Below, piece by piece: positions 7,888-13,585 of a stretch of 14,298 nucleotides of DNA. The stretch is from the NCBI GenBank assembly GCA_937915475.1, contig CALGIR010000367.1:1-14298 (forward strand), in the 5' to 3' direction. The translations under genes were made by a program, and so were the position numbers. Below the pieces are notes generated by a model. It was not told the origin of the DNA, ran no database searches, and saw nothing but the letters and a program-made list of their open reading frames with translations. Each line of letters opens with the position of its first letter. Position 1 is the first letter of the stretch. This DNA is from an uncultured Bacteroidales bacterium (lineage in GTDB: Bacteria > Bacteroidota > Bacteroidia > Bacteroidales > Tenuifilaceae).

Positions 7888-7905
7888 GTGTTAATTGATT
7901 AACAA
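7888..7905. promoter_or_regulatory. Candidate Rex operator upstream of the hydrogenase genes
   Basis: The plus strand reads GTGTTAATTGATTAACAA, matching the Rex consensus TTGTTAA-N4-TTAACAA at 13 of 14 fixed positions (first base G instead of T). Rex is the NADH/NAD+-sensing repressor that controls hydrogenase and fermentation genes in many anaerobes, and homologues occur in Bacteroidota. The site lies in the 128-nt gap, 23 nt before the HndB-like start and downstream of a possible -7 box at 7928-7935, where a bound repressor would block transcription. AT-rich DNA produces such dyads by chance, and rex itself is not in the window. Confidence 0.5.
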
Positions 7906-7927
7906 TCGAATTGTAACTTTTGAGGCT

Positions 7928-7935
7928 CAAAATTA
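7928..7935 (-). promoter_or_regulatory. Candidate internal -7 box for hndB-like-hydBAC
   Basis: The minus strand reads TAATTTTG, matching TAnnTTTG, 63 nt before the ATG at 7865. No clear -33 TTG is seen at normal spacing. If real, it would let the enzyme genes be expressed apart from the upstream signalling genes. Confidence 0.3.
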
Positions 7936-7993
7936 TTTAATATGTAACATATATCCGGTAAAAGGCTTATGTTATATAACCTAGGTTGGTTAT

Positions 7994-8530
7994 TTATAAC
8001 TCTTCTAAACTCGAACTAATCATCTCCTTTATCATTTTCCCTACCTCAGGAGTTTCAATAGGCACACCATCCAAAACTTCTTTCACCTCATCGGTATCCA
8101 AAGAGAATAAATTATCATCCTTAGAATGGGAATAGATAAATCTTAATTGAGGATTTGCAATAATAAGAATTACGACAACTCCGGCAATATCTCCCAGAGG
8201 TTGCCTGTCAATATGGGTTAAACCAAGGGTAGCAATTACCTTAGTCCCTTTTCCCAACTCTGATTCAATGGACAATTTTCCACCTGTACTTCGACATGCA
8301 TCGTTAAGTAACGGCAAACCCAAGCCTACCTTTCGCGTTGTTCTAGAGGTGGTATAAGGATCAAACACACCAGCCAAAACCTCGGGTTTCATCCCACTCC
8401 CATCGTCGGTTAATTCAATGCTCAGCAGATCATTCTTAGAATCTTCAACAATGGTGATCTCAATCTTTTTTGCACCTGCAACAATCGAGTTCTGTGCAAT
8501 ATCGAGTATATGCAGCGAGAGTTCTTTCAT
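7994..8530 (-). CDS. Stand-alone HATPase_c protein (histidine-kinase-type ATPase)
   Basis: A 178-residue protein consisting of a GHKL ATPase domain (about residues 1-105) and a C-terminal extension (about 106-178) without a recognised domain. The ATP-binding boxes are intact: N box D10-x3-N14, G1 DDGSG (42-46), F box FDPYTTS (56-62) and G2 GLGL (69-72). There is no dimerisation domain with a phospho-acceptor His, no sensor domain and no membrane segment, so it is not a complete histidine kinase. It could phosphorylate or bind a partner in trans. Similar truncated kinases are found beside PHP, DRTGG and [FeFe]-hydrogenase genes in other anaerobes. It starts 32 nt after the PHP gene and is the last gene of the upstream half of the cluster. 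Confidence 0.85.
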   Translation of the reverse strand: MKELSLHILDIAQNSIVAGAKKIEITIVEDSKNDLLSIELTDDGSGMKPEVLAGVFDPYTTSRTTRKVGLGLPLLNDACRSTGGKLSIESELGKGTKVIATLGLTHIDRQPLGDIAGVVVILIIANPQLRFIYSHSKDDNLFSLDTDEVKEVLDGVPIETPEVGKMIKEMISSSLEEL

Positions 8531-8562
8531 ATTCCTTTTAAATTATCTGCAATAAGACCTTT

Positions 8563-9303
8563 TTAGAAACCCAAAACTTGTCTCCCATCTTCTCCTTTAA
8601 GGGCTTTTACTAGCTCATTAAACGTTGGTTCAGCCATTCGATAAGTGGTAAAGGTTTCGCCAAGTTGATCGAGAAAGTGTGCATCAGAATTTTTAATCAA
8701 AACAGGGTTTTTTAAGTATGAGTTTGCTGACAGAAAATTGGCCGGGTTAGTTTTCCCAAATATTTCGAGAGCATCATAATTTAAATCAGGAGGCACAAAC
8801 CCTAACTGACTGATTAAACTATACCTAGGCCTGTCGACATGGGCAGGGATAAAAAGACCTCCTAACCCGTGAACAGTCTTCTCTATATCGTTAATTCCTA
8901 CGCTTAAACCATTAATAAGCAGAGGTTCAATTTCATACAAAATTTCGTCATCCTCATTAACTACGACCTGATACCCAAAACGTTGGGAGTCGTTTGGGAA
9001 ATTGGGCAAATTTAGGTTGATATATTCCTGAAATTTTTCACGTTGCTCATCTGTATCAAATAGACACAGACAGTGAGCCTCCTCACGAGTGGTTACTTCT
9101 GCTCCATATATAACTGAAATACCTAGGGGCTCGGCCAGTTTTCTAATAACAGGACCATGAAGAGTGCTATTATGGTCGGTTATGGCAATAATATCAATAT
9201 TCCGAGCCTTGGCAGTTTCCACTATATTACGCGGACTCATATCCAAGTCACCACAGGGCGACAATACGGTATGAATATGTAAATCGGCTCGATAAATTTG
9301 CAT
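8563..9303 (-). CDS. PHP-domain metal-dependent phosphoesterase
   Basis: A 246-residue protein of the polymerase-and-histidinol-phosphatase (PHP) superfamily. The metal-binding set is complete: DLHIHT (His9, His11), ITDHN (Asp43, His44), GAEV (Glu69), His77 of HCLCLF, PAHVDR (His155) and NSDAH (Asp207, His209). Enzymes of this type use a two- or three-metal centre to hydrolyse phosphoesters; the natural substrate here is unknown. A signalling phosphate, nucleotide or phospho-amino-acid would fit the neighbours, but that is inference. It lies between DRTGG-like protein 2 and the stand-alone ATPase (gaps of 53 and 32 nt), an association recurrent beside bifurcating [FeFe]-hydrogenases. The start puts the first metal motif at residue 7, typical of the family. 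Confidence 0.9.
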   Translation of the reverse strand: MQIYRADLHIHTVLSPCGDLDMSPRNIVETAKARNIDIIAITDHNSTLHGPVIRKLAEPLGISVIYGAEVTTREEAHCLCLFDTDEQREKFQEYINLNLPNFPNDSQRFGYQVVVNEDDEILYEIEPLLINGLSVGINDIEKTVHGLGGLFIPAHVDRPRYSLISQLGFVPPDLNYDALEIFGKTNPANFLSANSYLKNPVLIKNSDAHFLDQLGETFTTYRMAEPTFNELVKALKGEDGRQVLGF

Positions 9304-9356
9304 TACAGATTAAGGTAAATCACATACAATGAAATTTTATAAGTAAAGGGATGTAA

Positions 9357-9692
9357 CTACCTGTTAAGTAGTTCGTAAATTTTCCCTACAACTTCAAATG
9401 TTTCTAAATCGGTTCCCAGGATAGGTATCTGCTCTTCATTGCTCTGACTGAGCGTATCGGGCTCAGGCTCAATGCCCTTAACCAAAATTATGGCTGCTAA
9501 ATCTTTTAGAGAAGCTATAGCCATAACGTTTTTATGATTCTGAAGGGTTACCCACACGTTTCCAGTATCGGCATGCCCCATTACATCACTTAATAAGTCA
9601 GACACATATCCACCATCTACCTCTCGGTTTAGGCCAGATTTACCGCTATATACCGTTAGGTTTAGCGCATTTACAATATCAGAAACCTGCAT
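9357..9692 (-). CDS. DRTGG-like domain protein 2
   Basis: A 111-residue single-domain protein that resembles the DRTGG family, found in phosphotransacetylase N-termini, CBS/DRTGG pyrophosphatases and as free-standing proteins near hydrogenases. The eponymous motif itself is not present. The best landmark is YVSDLLSDVMGHAD (residues 29-42), whose counterpart in the paralogue at 11618-11962 is FASDLMSDVLTTQAD. The fold is probably alpha/beta, regulatory or ligand-binding (nucleotide binding has been proposed for DRTGG domains), with no catalytic residues evident. There are no Cys, so it cannot hold an Fe-S cluster. It lies between the hydrogenase-like Fe-S protein and the PHP enzyme, with gaps of 56 and 53 nt. 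It may link the sensor protein to the phosphoesterase; that is inference. Confidence 0.75.
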   Translation of the reverse strand: MQVSDIVNALNLTVYSGKSGLNREVDGGYVSDLLSDVMGHADTGNVWVTLQNHKNVMAIASLKDLAAIILVKGIEPEPDTLSQSNEEQIPILGTDLETFEVVGKIYELLNR

Positions 9693-9748
9693 AGTTTTGA
9701 GTTATTTTGAGTATTACAATTTATTTAACAGCATGTTTAAACAAGCAC

Positions 9749-11137
9749 CTAACGTTTTTTACGCCCCTTAGCCTTTTTGCTATTTTTGAAGAATCTGTCC
9801 TTACCCCAAATCCTTTCCATAATTCGGAATGAATGGTCGGGGTGCAATTTTCTGGTCTGCTCCATTGTTCTTTGTATAAATATACAATGAGAGATTGCCG
9901 CATTGCCCTGTACAATATCTTCGGCAAGAGCTTGGCATGATGGAGCCCCACACGAACCACAGTCGATTCCCGGTAAAAACTTCATTATCCGTTGTACGCG
10001 CTCCATTTTTTTCATGGCTTTGCCCATATCCTCATCAAGCTTAAGCATATTGCGAGGTTTTACCGGCTCAACTGCTATTTTTTGCTCAAAAATGGGCATA
10101 TACTTATCGAAACATTCACTATTGGATGCTGGAGAATCGGATTGATGCAGACTTAGATTTTTAACCCTATTTTTAATCCGTTCAACCGTTAAAAATCTAT
10201 TCCCCGCATTAAGAACTCCCCCAGCACAACCCTCATCACACGTTCTTATCTCGAGAAAGTCAACATATGCAATCTCATCGTTCTCAATTCTCTCGAGAAA
10301 ATCGATTACGTTATGCAAGCTATCAACGGCAAGGCATCGTCCTTCAACCTGACTTGCCTCTCCGTTTGTTAAGCTCCATAAAATATTCTGAGGATTTATA
10401 CTGCAGGGCTTTGGAGTTGTTACCTCATCGGGTGTTTTTTGCTTAATAACCCTTAATACCTTATTGTATATAACATCCATGTTAATTACTCCATTTAATT
10501 CGGAATAATCATCGCCAACAGGACTTTTAATTGCTGCTATTTTTGCTGCACATGGGGTTATGTAAAATATGCCAATATCTGCTTCATTTACACCCTCGTC
10601 TATAAGCATTTGCTTATAGTATATGGCCGATAAATCAAGGGGAGGTTTTAGTAGCATTATATTGTCGACCAACGCTGGAAACTTCACCTGAATTAGCCTG
10701 ACAACGGCGGGACAAAACGAGGAGATTACGGGTTTGGGTTTACTATCATCGGAAACATAACTATTAATAAAACTCTTTAGAACCTCAGCTGAACTTTCCA
10801 CCTCAAAAACATCTGTAAAACCAAGTTCAATTAAGGTGTTATAAACCTCTTGAGGAGAAACATCGGTAGGAAACTGCCCTAGCAGAACTGCAGGTACGAG
10901 GGCAACACGACGTTTATAATTGAAAATATCGTTAAAATCGTCTTGCTCAATAATTATTGCATTTACAGGACACACTTTATAGCACTCACCACAATCAATA
11001 CAGCGATTTTCGTACAAAACGGCTTTCCCATTGCGTACCCGTAATGCCTCAGTAGGACAAACTCGCATACAGTTTGAGCATCCGATGCACACATCCTCTA
11101 AAATTTTTAACGCGTGATGAAATTTTTTGCTTTCCAT
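9749..11137 (-). CDS. Divergent [FeFe]-hydrogenase-like Fe-S protein, putative sensor
   Basis: A 462-residue protein with three parts. Residues 15-60 are a 2x[4Fe-4S] ferredoxin (Cys17/20/23/27 and 46/49/52/56). Residues about 75-320 are an Fe-hydrogenase large-subunit domain. Residues about 385-420 are an RnfB-type Fe-S motif (Cys393, 396, 401, 418), followed by a Lys/Arg-rich tail. The four H-cluster cysteines persist as SSFCP (Cys142), TPCAAK (Cys196) and TCDEGC (Cys300, Cys304). However, the proton-relay Cys is Phe141, the acidic residue of the second motif is Ala202, and the GGGGQP loop is lost. It therefore resembles the non-bifurcating group C/D ('HydS-like') proteins, thought to sense H2 or redox state rather than turn over. 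It lies 11 nt after the RsbW-like gene, so the two are probably co-translated partners. Confidence 0.88.
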   Translation of the reverse strand: MESKKFHHALKILEDVCIGCSNCMRVCPTEALRVRNGKAVLYENRCIDCGECYKVCPVNAIIIEQDDFNDIFNYKRRVALVPAVLLGQFPTDVSPQEVYNTLIELGFTDVFEVESSAEVLKSFINSYVSDDSKPKPVISSFCPAVVRLIQVKFPALVDNIMLLKPPLDLSAIYYKQMLIDEGVNEADIGIFYITPCAAKIAAIKSPVGDDYSELNGVINMDVIYNKVLRVIKQKTPDEVTTPKPCSINPQNILWSLTNGEASQVEGRCLAVDSLHNVIDFLERIENDEIAYVDFLEIRTCDEGCAGGVLNAGNRFLTVERIKNRVKNLSLHQSDSPASNSECFDKYMPIFEQKIAVEPVKPRNMLKLDEDMGKAMKKMERVQRIMKFLPGIDCGSCGAPSCQALAEDIVQGNAAISHCIFIQRTMEQTRKLHPDHSFRIMERIWGKDRFFKNSKKAKGRKKR

Positions 11138-11148
11138 CTGGGCAAGAG

Positions 11149-11568
11149 TTATTGCTGATTTAAGAAAACCGCTATCTCTAGAGTGGTTCCTTGGTTAACT
11201 TCACTTTTTATATTAAACTCATCGGCATTATTCTTAATATTTGGCAACCCCATTCCGGCACCAAACCCCATTTCTCGTACCTCGGAAGTAGCAGTTGAAT
11301 ACCCCTTTTGCATTGCCAAATCAATATCAGGGATACCAGGTCCTTTATCCACAAGTTTTACCACTATTTTATCTGTACTTATGTCTATAAAAATAGTACC
11401 ACTATATGCATGAGCCACCACATTTACCTCTGCTTCGTACAAACAGACCACAACACGCTTAATGAGTTTAGGGTCGACATTTAGCTGTTTAAGAGTTTTC
11501 TTAACCTGGCTTGATGCGTACCCTGTGTGTGTAAAATCGCCCCCCTCAATAGTATATTCAAACTTCAT
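11149..11568 (-). CDS. RsbW/SpoIIAB-like anti-sigma-type ATPase/kinase
   Basis: A 139-residue GHKL ATPase of the serine-protein-kinase/anti-sigma type. The N box is YEAEVNVVAHAY (Glu45, Asn49), G1 is DKGPGI (74-79) and G2 is GFGAGMGLPNI (101-111). The length matches RsbW and SpoIIAB, which bind a sigma factor or phosphorylate a STAS-domain anti-anti-sigma protein. No STAS protein, sigma factor or PP2C phosphatase is encoded in the window, so the target must lie elsewhere or be a neighbour such as a DRTGG protein or the hydrogenase-like Fe-S protein 11 nt downstream. It is cytoplasmic, with no membrane segment. Such ATPases recur beside group C/D [FeFe]-hydrogenase genes. Confidence 0.88.
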   Translation of the reverse strand: MKFEYTIEGGDFTHTGYASSQVKKTLKQLNVDPKLIKRVVVCLYEAEVNVVAHAYSGTIFIDISTDKIVVKLVDKGPGIPDIDLAMQKGYSTATSEVREMGFGAGMGLPNIKNNADEFNIKSEVNQGTTLEIAVFLNQQ

Positions 11569-11617
11569 GCTTTATTACTTAAAGTAGTGAATTTACAAAT
11601 AAACGCATTTTACCCAT

Positions 11618-11962
11618 TTAAAACAATGGCTTTAAACCTTTTTCGTACAAAAGACCCGATGCTTTAAACATTGAGACTTTGCATGCGAAAAGTACAATAT
11701 CGTTTTCGCGGGCCAAGTCAATCATTTCTTGGGAAACAGCTTTGTTGCGTACAATTACCACTCCTCGAATGTCAGACATTTCAGCGGTTCTTATGGTTTG
11801 AACATTAGCTAACCCTGTTAAAAGTAACATTCCATCGGCTTGTGTAGTCAAAACATCACTCATTAAATCGGAGGCAAAGGCACACTCAAATTCTAAATCA
11901 AGATTATCCTCACCGCATAATATCTTTGCGTCTAAAATCTTAGCAATCTCATTTACCTTCAT
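11618..11962 (-). CDS. DRTGG-like domain protein 1, first gene of the hyd cluster
   Basis: A 114-residue single-domain protein paralogous to the one at 9357-9692. Both begin M-x-V-x-x-I, carry G-x3-L near residue 18-22, and share SDL-x-SDV (FASDLMSDVL here, residues 29-38). The C-terminal part (I-V-L-F-A-C-K, Cys93) suggests a Rossmann-like alpha/beta fold. Role unknown; a regulatory ligand-binding or adaptor function is most likely. It is the promoter-proximal gene, about 57 nt after the -7 box of the main promoter, and is followed by the RsbW-like ATPase after 49 nt. In other anaerobes DRTGG/ATPase pairs stand at the head of hydrogenase clusters, in agreement with this order. Confidence 0.78.
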   Translation of the reverse strand: MKVNEIAKILDAKILCGEDNLDLEFECAFASDLMSDVLTTQADGMLLLTGLANVQTIRTAEMSDIRGVVIVRNKAVSQEMIDLARENDIVLFACKVSMFKASGLLYEKGLKPLF

Positions 11963-12018
11963 GATTAACCCGTTTTAGCATTTTACTAAAAAAAAAATAA
12001 TTTAAACTGTTGTTAGCA

Positions 12019-12046
12019 CAAAGATAACTTCATTTTTGTTATTCAA
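12019..12046 (-). promoter_or_regulatory. Main promoter of the hydrogenase cluster
   Basis: On the minus strand a TTG (12046-12044) and TATCTTTG (12026-12019) are separated by 17 nt. This fits the Bacteroidota -33/-7 promoter (TTG, then TAnnTTTG) and is the best-formed promoter in the window. Transcription would begin near 12012, giving a leader of about 50 nt before the first gene (ATG at 11962). Confidence 0.6.
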
Positions 12047-12053
12047 CTAACAC
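12036..12053. promoter_or_regulatory. Weak Rex-like dyad over the -33 element
   Basis: The plus strand reads TTGTTATTCAACTAACAC, matching the Rex consensus TTGTTAA-N4-TTAACAA at 11 of 14 positions with the correct spacing. It overlaps the -33 TTG of the main promoter, where a repressor would exclude RNA polymerase. The match alone is weak; it gains weight from the better site at 7888-7905 in the same cluster. Confidence 0.3.
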
Positions 12054-12273
12054 TGATATGTGTTTAATACCATATTAATGATTAACTTGTTTCAAGTTAG
12101 AAGAACTGTGATAAATGCAGTTACAAAGCTACTAACCATTGTATTGCGGTATGTACTTTAGATGATATTTCTCTTTATACTAAGTCTAAATCATGATTAA
12201 GAGAATATGTACCTAAAATTGACTGAACAAAATATAGCGTCAATCCGTTTAGTACTTTAAAGATTGTAATAAT
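12054..12273. other. Divergent intergenic region, no further gene seen
   Basis: This stretch separates the minus-strand hydrogenase cluster from the plus-strand metal locus. I see no RNA gene and no convincing plus-strand TAnnTTTG promoter with a spaced TTG. The promoter of the small membrane-protein gene at 12274 should lie here but cannot be assigned. Confidence 0.5.
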
Positions 12274-12450
12274 ATGATTCAAGATATTTTAGCCTTGCTA
12301 ACTGTTTTTGGTGCTATTGTTTATATGGTTTGGGGATTATATAAGGCCTTAAAACCCAACAAGAATGCGCAAAACACATTCTGTGGTGGTTGCTACGCTT
12401 CAGGGTGTGCTGTAAAATCAATTAAGCAAAATGCAAATAGCCATAAGTAA
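12274..12450 (+). CDS. FeoB-associated-type Cys-rich membrane peptide (58 aa)
   Basis: A 58-residue small protein. Residues 5-23 form one hydrophobic transmembrane helix (ILALLTVFGAIVYMVWGLY). A short basic stretch (KALKPNK) is followed by a compact Cys cluster, F-C-G-G-C-Y-A-S-G-C (Cys37, Cys40, Cys46), and a Lys-rich end. This layout matches the FeoB-associated Cys-rich membrane protein family and other small Bacteroidota proteins encoded near metal transporters. No feoA or feoB is in the window, so iron transport is not implied; metal binding at the membrane is the safest reading. The stop is 15 nt before the next gene, also Cys-rich and membrane-anchored, so the two are probably co-transcribed. 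Confidence 0.72.
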   Translation: MIQDILALLTVFGAIVYMVWGLYKALKPNKNAQNTFCGGCYASGCAVKSIKQNANSHK

Positions 12451-12465
12451 CCATTCTTTTTAAGC

Positions 12466-12930
12466 ATGAAAACTGCTAAATCCATATTAACCATTTTACT
12501 CAGCGGATACCTAATACTTGCAATGGGTGGACTTAGCATTTTTTATCATTTATGTAATTGCAGTATAGAAGAAGAAAAAAACAACACACTAGTTTTTTTA
12601 GAGCAAAGTTGTTGCTCATCCAGTATACCCGAGCCAGCGGTCTGCCGCAGCGACACCCATCAAAACTCTTGTGCAGATAGTGATTGCGAAAGTGGCAACT
12701 GCACAACGGAGGTTGAACTGCTCACCCTTAACGAGACCTTAACTGTTGAAAGCAATAGGTTAAGTGCCCCCATTCAATCTCTTTTTACTATTTATGATAT
12801 TGCTCAGGAAATCAACTACTCCAAAGCCATATCAAAGTCAATAGTTTACAATAAAAATCTGCCTCCTCCAAGATTCGGCAGGTCTATTGTTATTCTACAC
12901 CAATGCCTTAAAATACCCTTCAGGGCTTAA
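12466..12930 (+). CDS. HYC_CC_PP-like Cys-rich membrane-anchored protein
   Basis: A 154-residue protein with an N-terminal hydrophobic segment (residues 7-27) that acts as a signal anchor or signal peptide. It then shows the landmarks of the Bacteroidota HYC_CC_PP family: H-L-C at 28-30 (with Cys32), a CC pair at 49-50, further Cys at 60, 69, 74 and 79, and PPPRFGRSIVIL at 133-144. This family is found next to heavy-metal efflux genes and TonB-dependent receptors; its function is not established, though the cysteines suggest metal binding outside the cytoplasm. It lies in the same orientation as the HMA protein and CusA-like pump. The family assignment is by motif recognition, and the HYC motif is degenerate here (HLC). 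Confidence 0.65.
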   Translation: MKTAKSILTILLSGYLILAMGGLSIFYHLCNCSIEEEKNNTLVFLEQSCCSSSIPEPAVCRSDTHQNSCADSDCESGNCTTEVELLTLNETLTVESNRLSAPIQSLFTIYDIAQEINYSKAISKSIVYNKNLPPPRFGRSIVILHQCLKIPFRA

Positions 12931-12990
12931 GAATTTATCCTGCTTACTTATACGAGTCTCTATATTTTTAGTACTGCTAACATCTTATAT

Positions 12991-13020
12991 AAACAGGCTT
13001 TAAATAGCCCGTTTAGTTTT
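12991..13020 (+). terminator. Weak candidate terminator after the HYC_CC_PP-like gene
   Basis: An 8-bp stem with one mismatch (AAACAGGC 12991-12998, GCCCGTTT 13007-13014) and 8-nt loop is followed by AGTTTT. It lies 60 nt past the stop codon. The T tract is short, so this may be only a partial terminator or chance. Confidence 0.3.
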
Positions 13021-13086
13021 CCATCTAAAAATTAGTGCTCACTAAAAGTAAGATGTTGTCTAATCCATTGATAGGATTTCAATCTA

Positions 13087-13120
13087 CCCTTGGCATTCGC
13101 AAATGCAACAGGGTTATAAA
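13087..13120 (+). promoter_or_regulatory. Dyad and possible promoter before the HMA gene
   Basis: An imperfect dyad, CCCT-N2-GCATT-N4-AATGC-N3-AGGG (13087-13113), is followed by TATAAA (13115-13120). TTGGCA (13090-13095) and TATAAA are 19 nt apart, a spacing seen in MerR-type metal-responsive promoters, although the dyad is off-centre in the spacer and Bacteroidota rarely use -35/-10 promoters. It lies about 45 nt before the ATG at 13164. Confidence 0.25.
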
Positions 13121-13163
13121 ATACATAGATTTTTTTTCTAAATAATTTTAAAATCATACAACT

Positions 13164-13511
13164 ATGCTAACTAAAATATCATTATCACTTACCGTATTAA
13201 TGTTCTGGTTTGCTCAAGGTTTTTCAGTTCAAATTGCTCAGGAGCAAAGTAAATCAACAGAATTTAAGGTATACGGGGAATGCGGAATGTGTAAAACTCG
13301 TATTGAAAATGCTGCGAAAATTGAGGGAGTTAAATCAGCGTCATGGGATAAGGAGAGCCAGATGCTAAAAATTGATTTTAATTCCACATTAGTTAAACTA
13401 ACCGACATACATAAAAACATTGCTAAGGTTGGTCATGATACCGATAAGGAAAAAGCAGAGGATGGGGTTTACAAAAAACTACCCCCATGCTGTAAATACG
13501 AGAGACCATAA
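13164..13511 (+). CDS. Periplasmic HMA-domain metal-binding protein
   Basis: A 115-residue exported metal-binding protein. Residues 1-25 look like a Sec signal peptide (hydrophobic core LSLTVLMFWFAQGF). Residues about 33-95 are a heavy-metal-associated domain with the metal site G-E-C-G-M-C (Cys40, Cys43) and the ferredoxin-like beta-alpha-beta pattern (VKSASWDKESQMLKIDF). A C-terminal P-P-C-C-K-Y-E-R motif adds Cys109 and Cys110, as in Bacteroidota homologues with a GHDT...LPPCC tail. It probably binds Cu(I) or a similar soft metal in the periplasm and hands it to the CusA-like pump encoded next. The stop is 74 nt before the pump start, with a hairpin in between that could lower pump expression. 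Confidence 0.88.
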   Translation: MLTKISLSLTVLMFWFAQGFSVQIAQEQSKSTEFKVYGECGMCKTRIENAAKIEGVKSASWDKESQMLKIDFNSTLVKLTDIHKNIAKVGHDTDKEKAEDGVYKKLPPCCKYERP

Positions 13512-13525
13512 AAAGTTAAGTTCTC

Positions 13526-13554
13526 ACTTCCCTGCAGAGTTTGTGCGGGGAAGT
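13526..13554 (+). terminator. Hairpin between the HMA gene and the RND pump gene
   Basis: A 10-bp stem (ACTTCCCTGC 13526-13535 with GCGGGGAAGT 13545-13554, one G-T wobble) has a 9-nt loop and is followed by ATTTATTAG. The stem is strong but the T tract poor. It may be a terminator of the HMA gene with read-through into the pump gene, or an mRNA stability element. Confidence 0.5.
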
Positions 13555-13585
13555 ATTTATTAGCAAACTCATTAAACGAATTTCT

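Noticed and set aside
9721..9960. Minus-strand 79-codon frame overlapping the end of the hydrogenase-like gene
   Set aside because: The overlapping frame carries the conserved four-Cys Fe-S motif, so this second frame is a shadow.
9749..11137. Reading the second hydrogenase-like gene as a decayed pseudogene of hydA
   Set aside because: The frame is intact over 462 codons, all eight ferredoxin cysteines and four H-cluster cysteines are preserved, and it has an extra Fe-S motif. The pattern fits a specialised paralogue, not decay.
12979..13057. Separated 9-nt inverted repeat AACATCTTA / TAAGATGTT as a mobile-element end
   Set aside because: There is no transposase, no target duplication and only 61 nt between the arms. 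It may add to local RNA structure but does not support a mobile element.
13541..13585. Longer CusA start at TTG 13541
   Set aside because: The TTG sits in the loop and stem of the 13526-13554 hairpin, and the extra 15 residues are unlike the family N-terminus, which begins at MLNRIIKYFLENRL.
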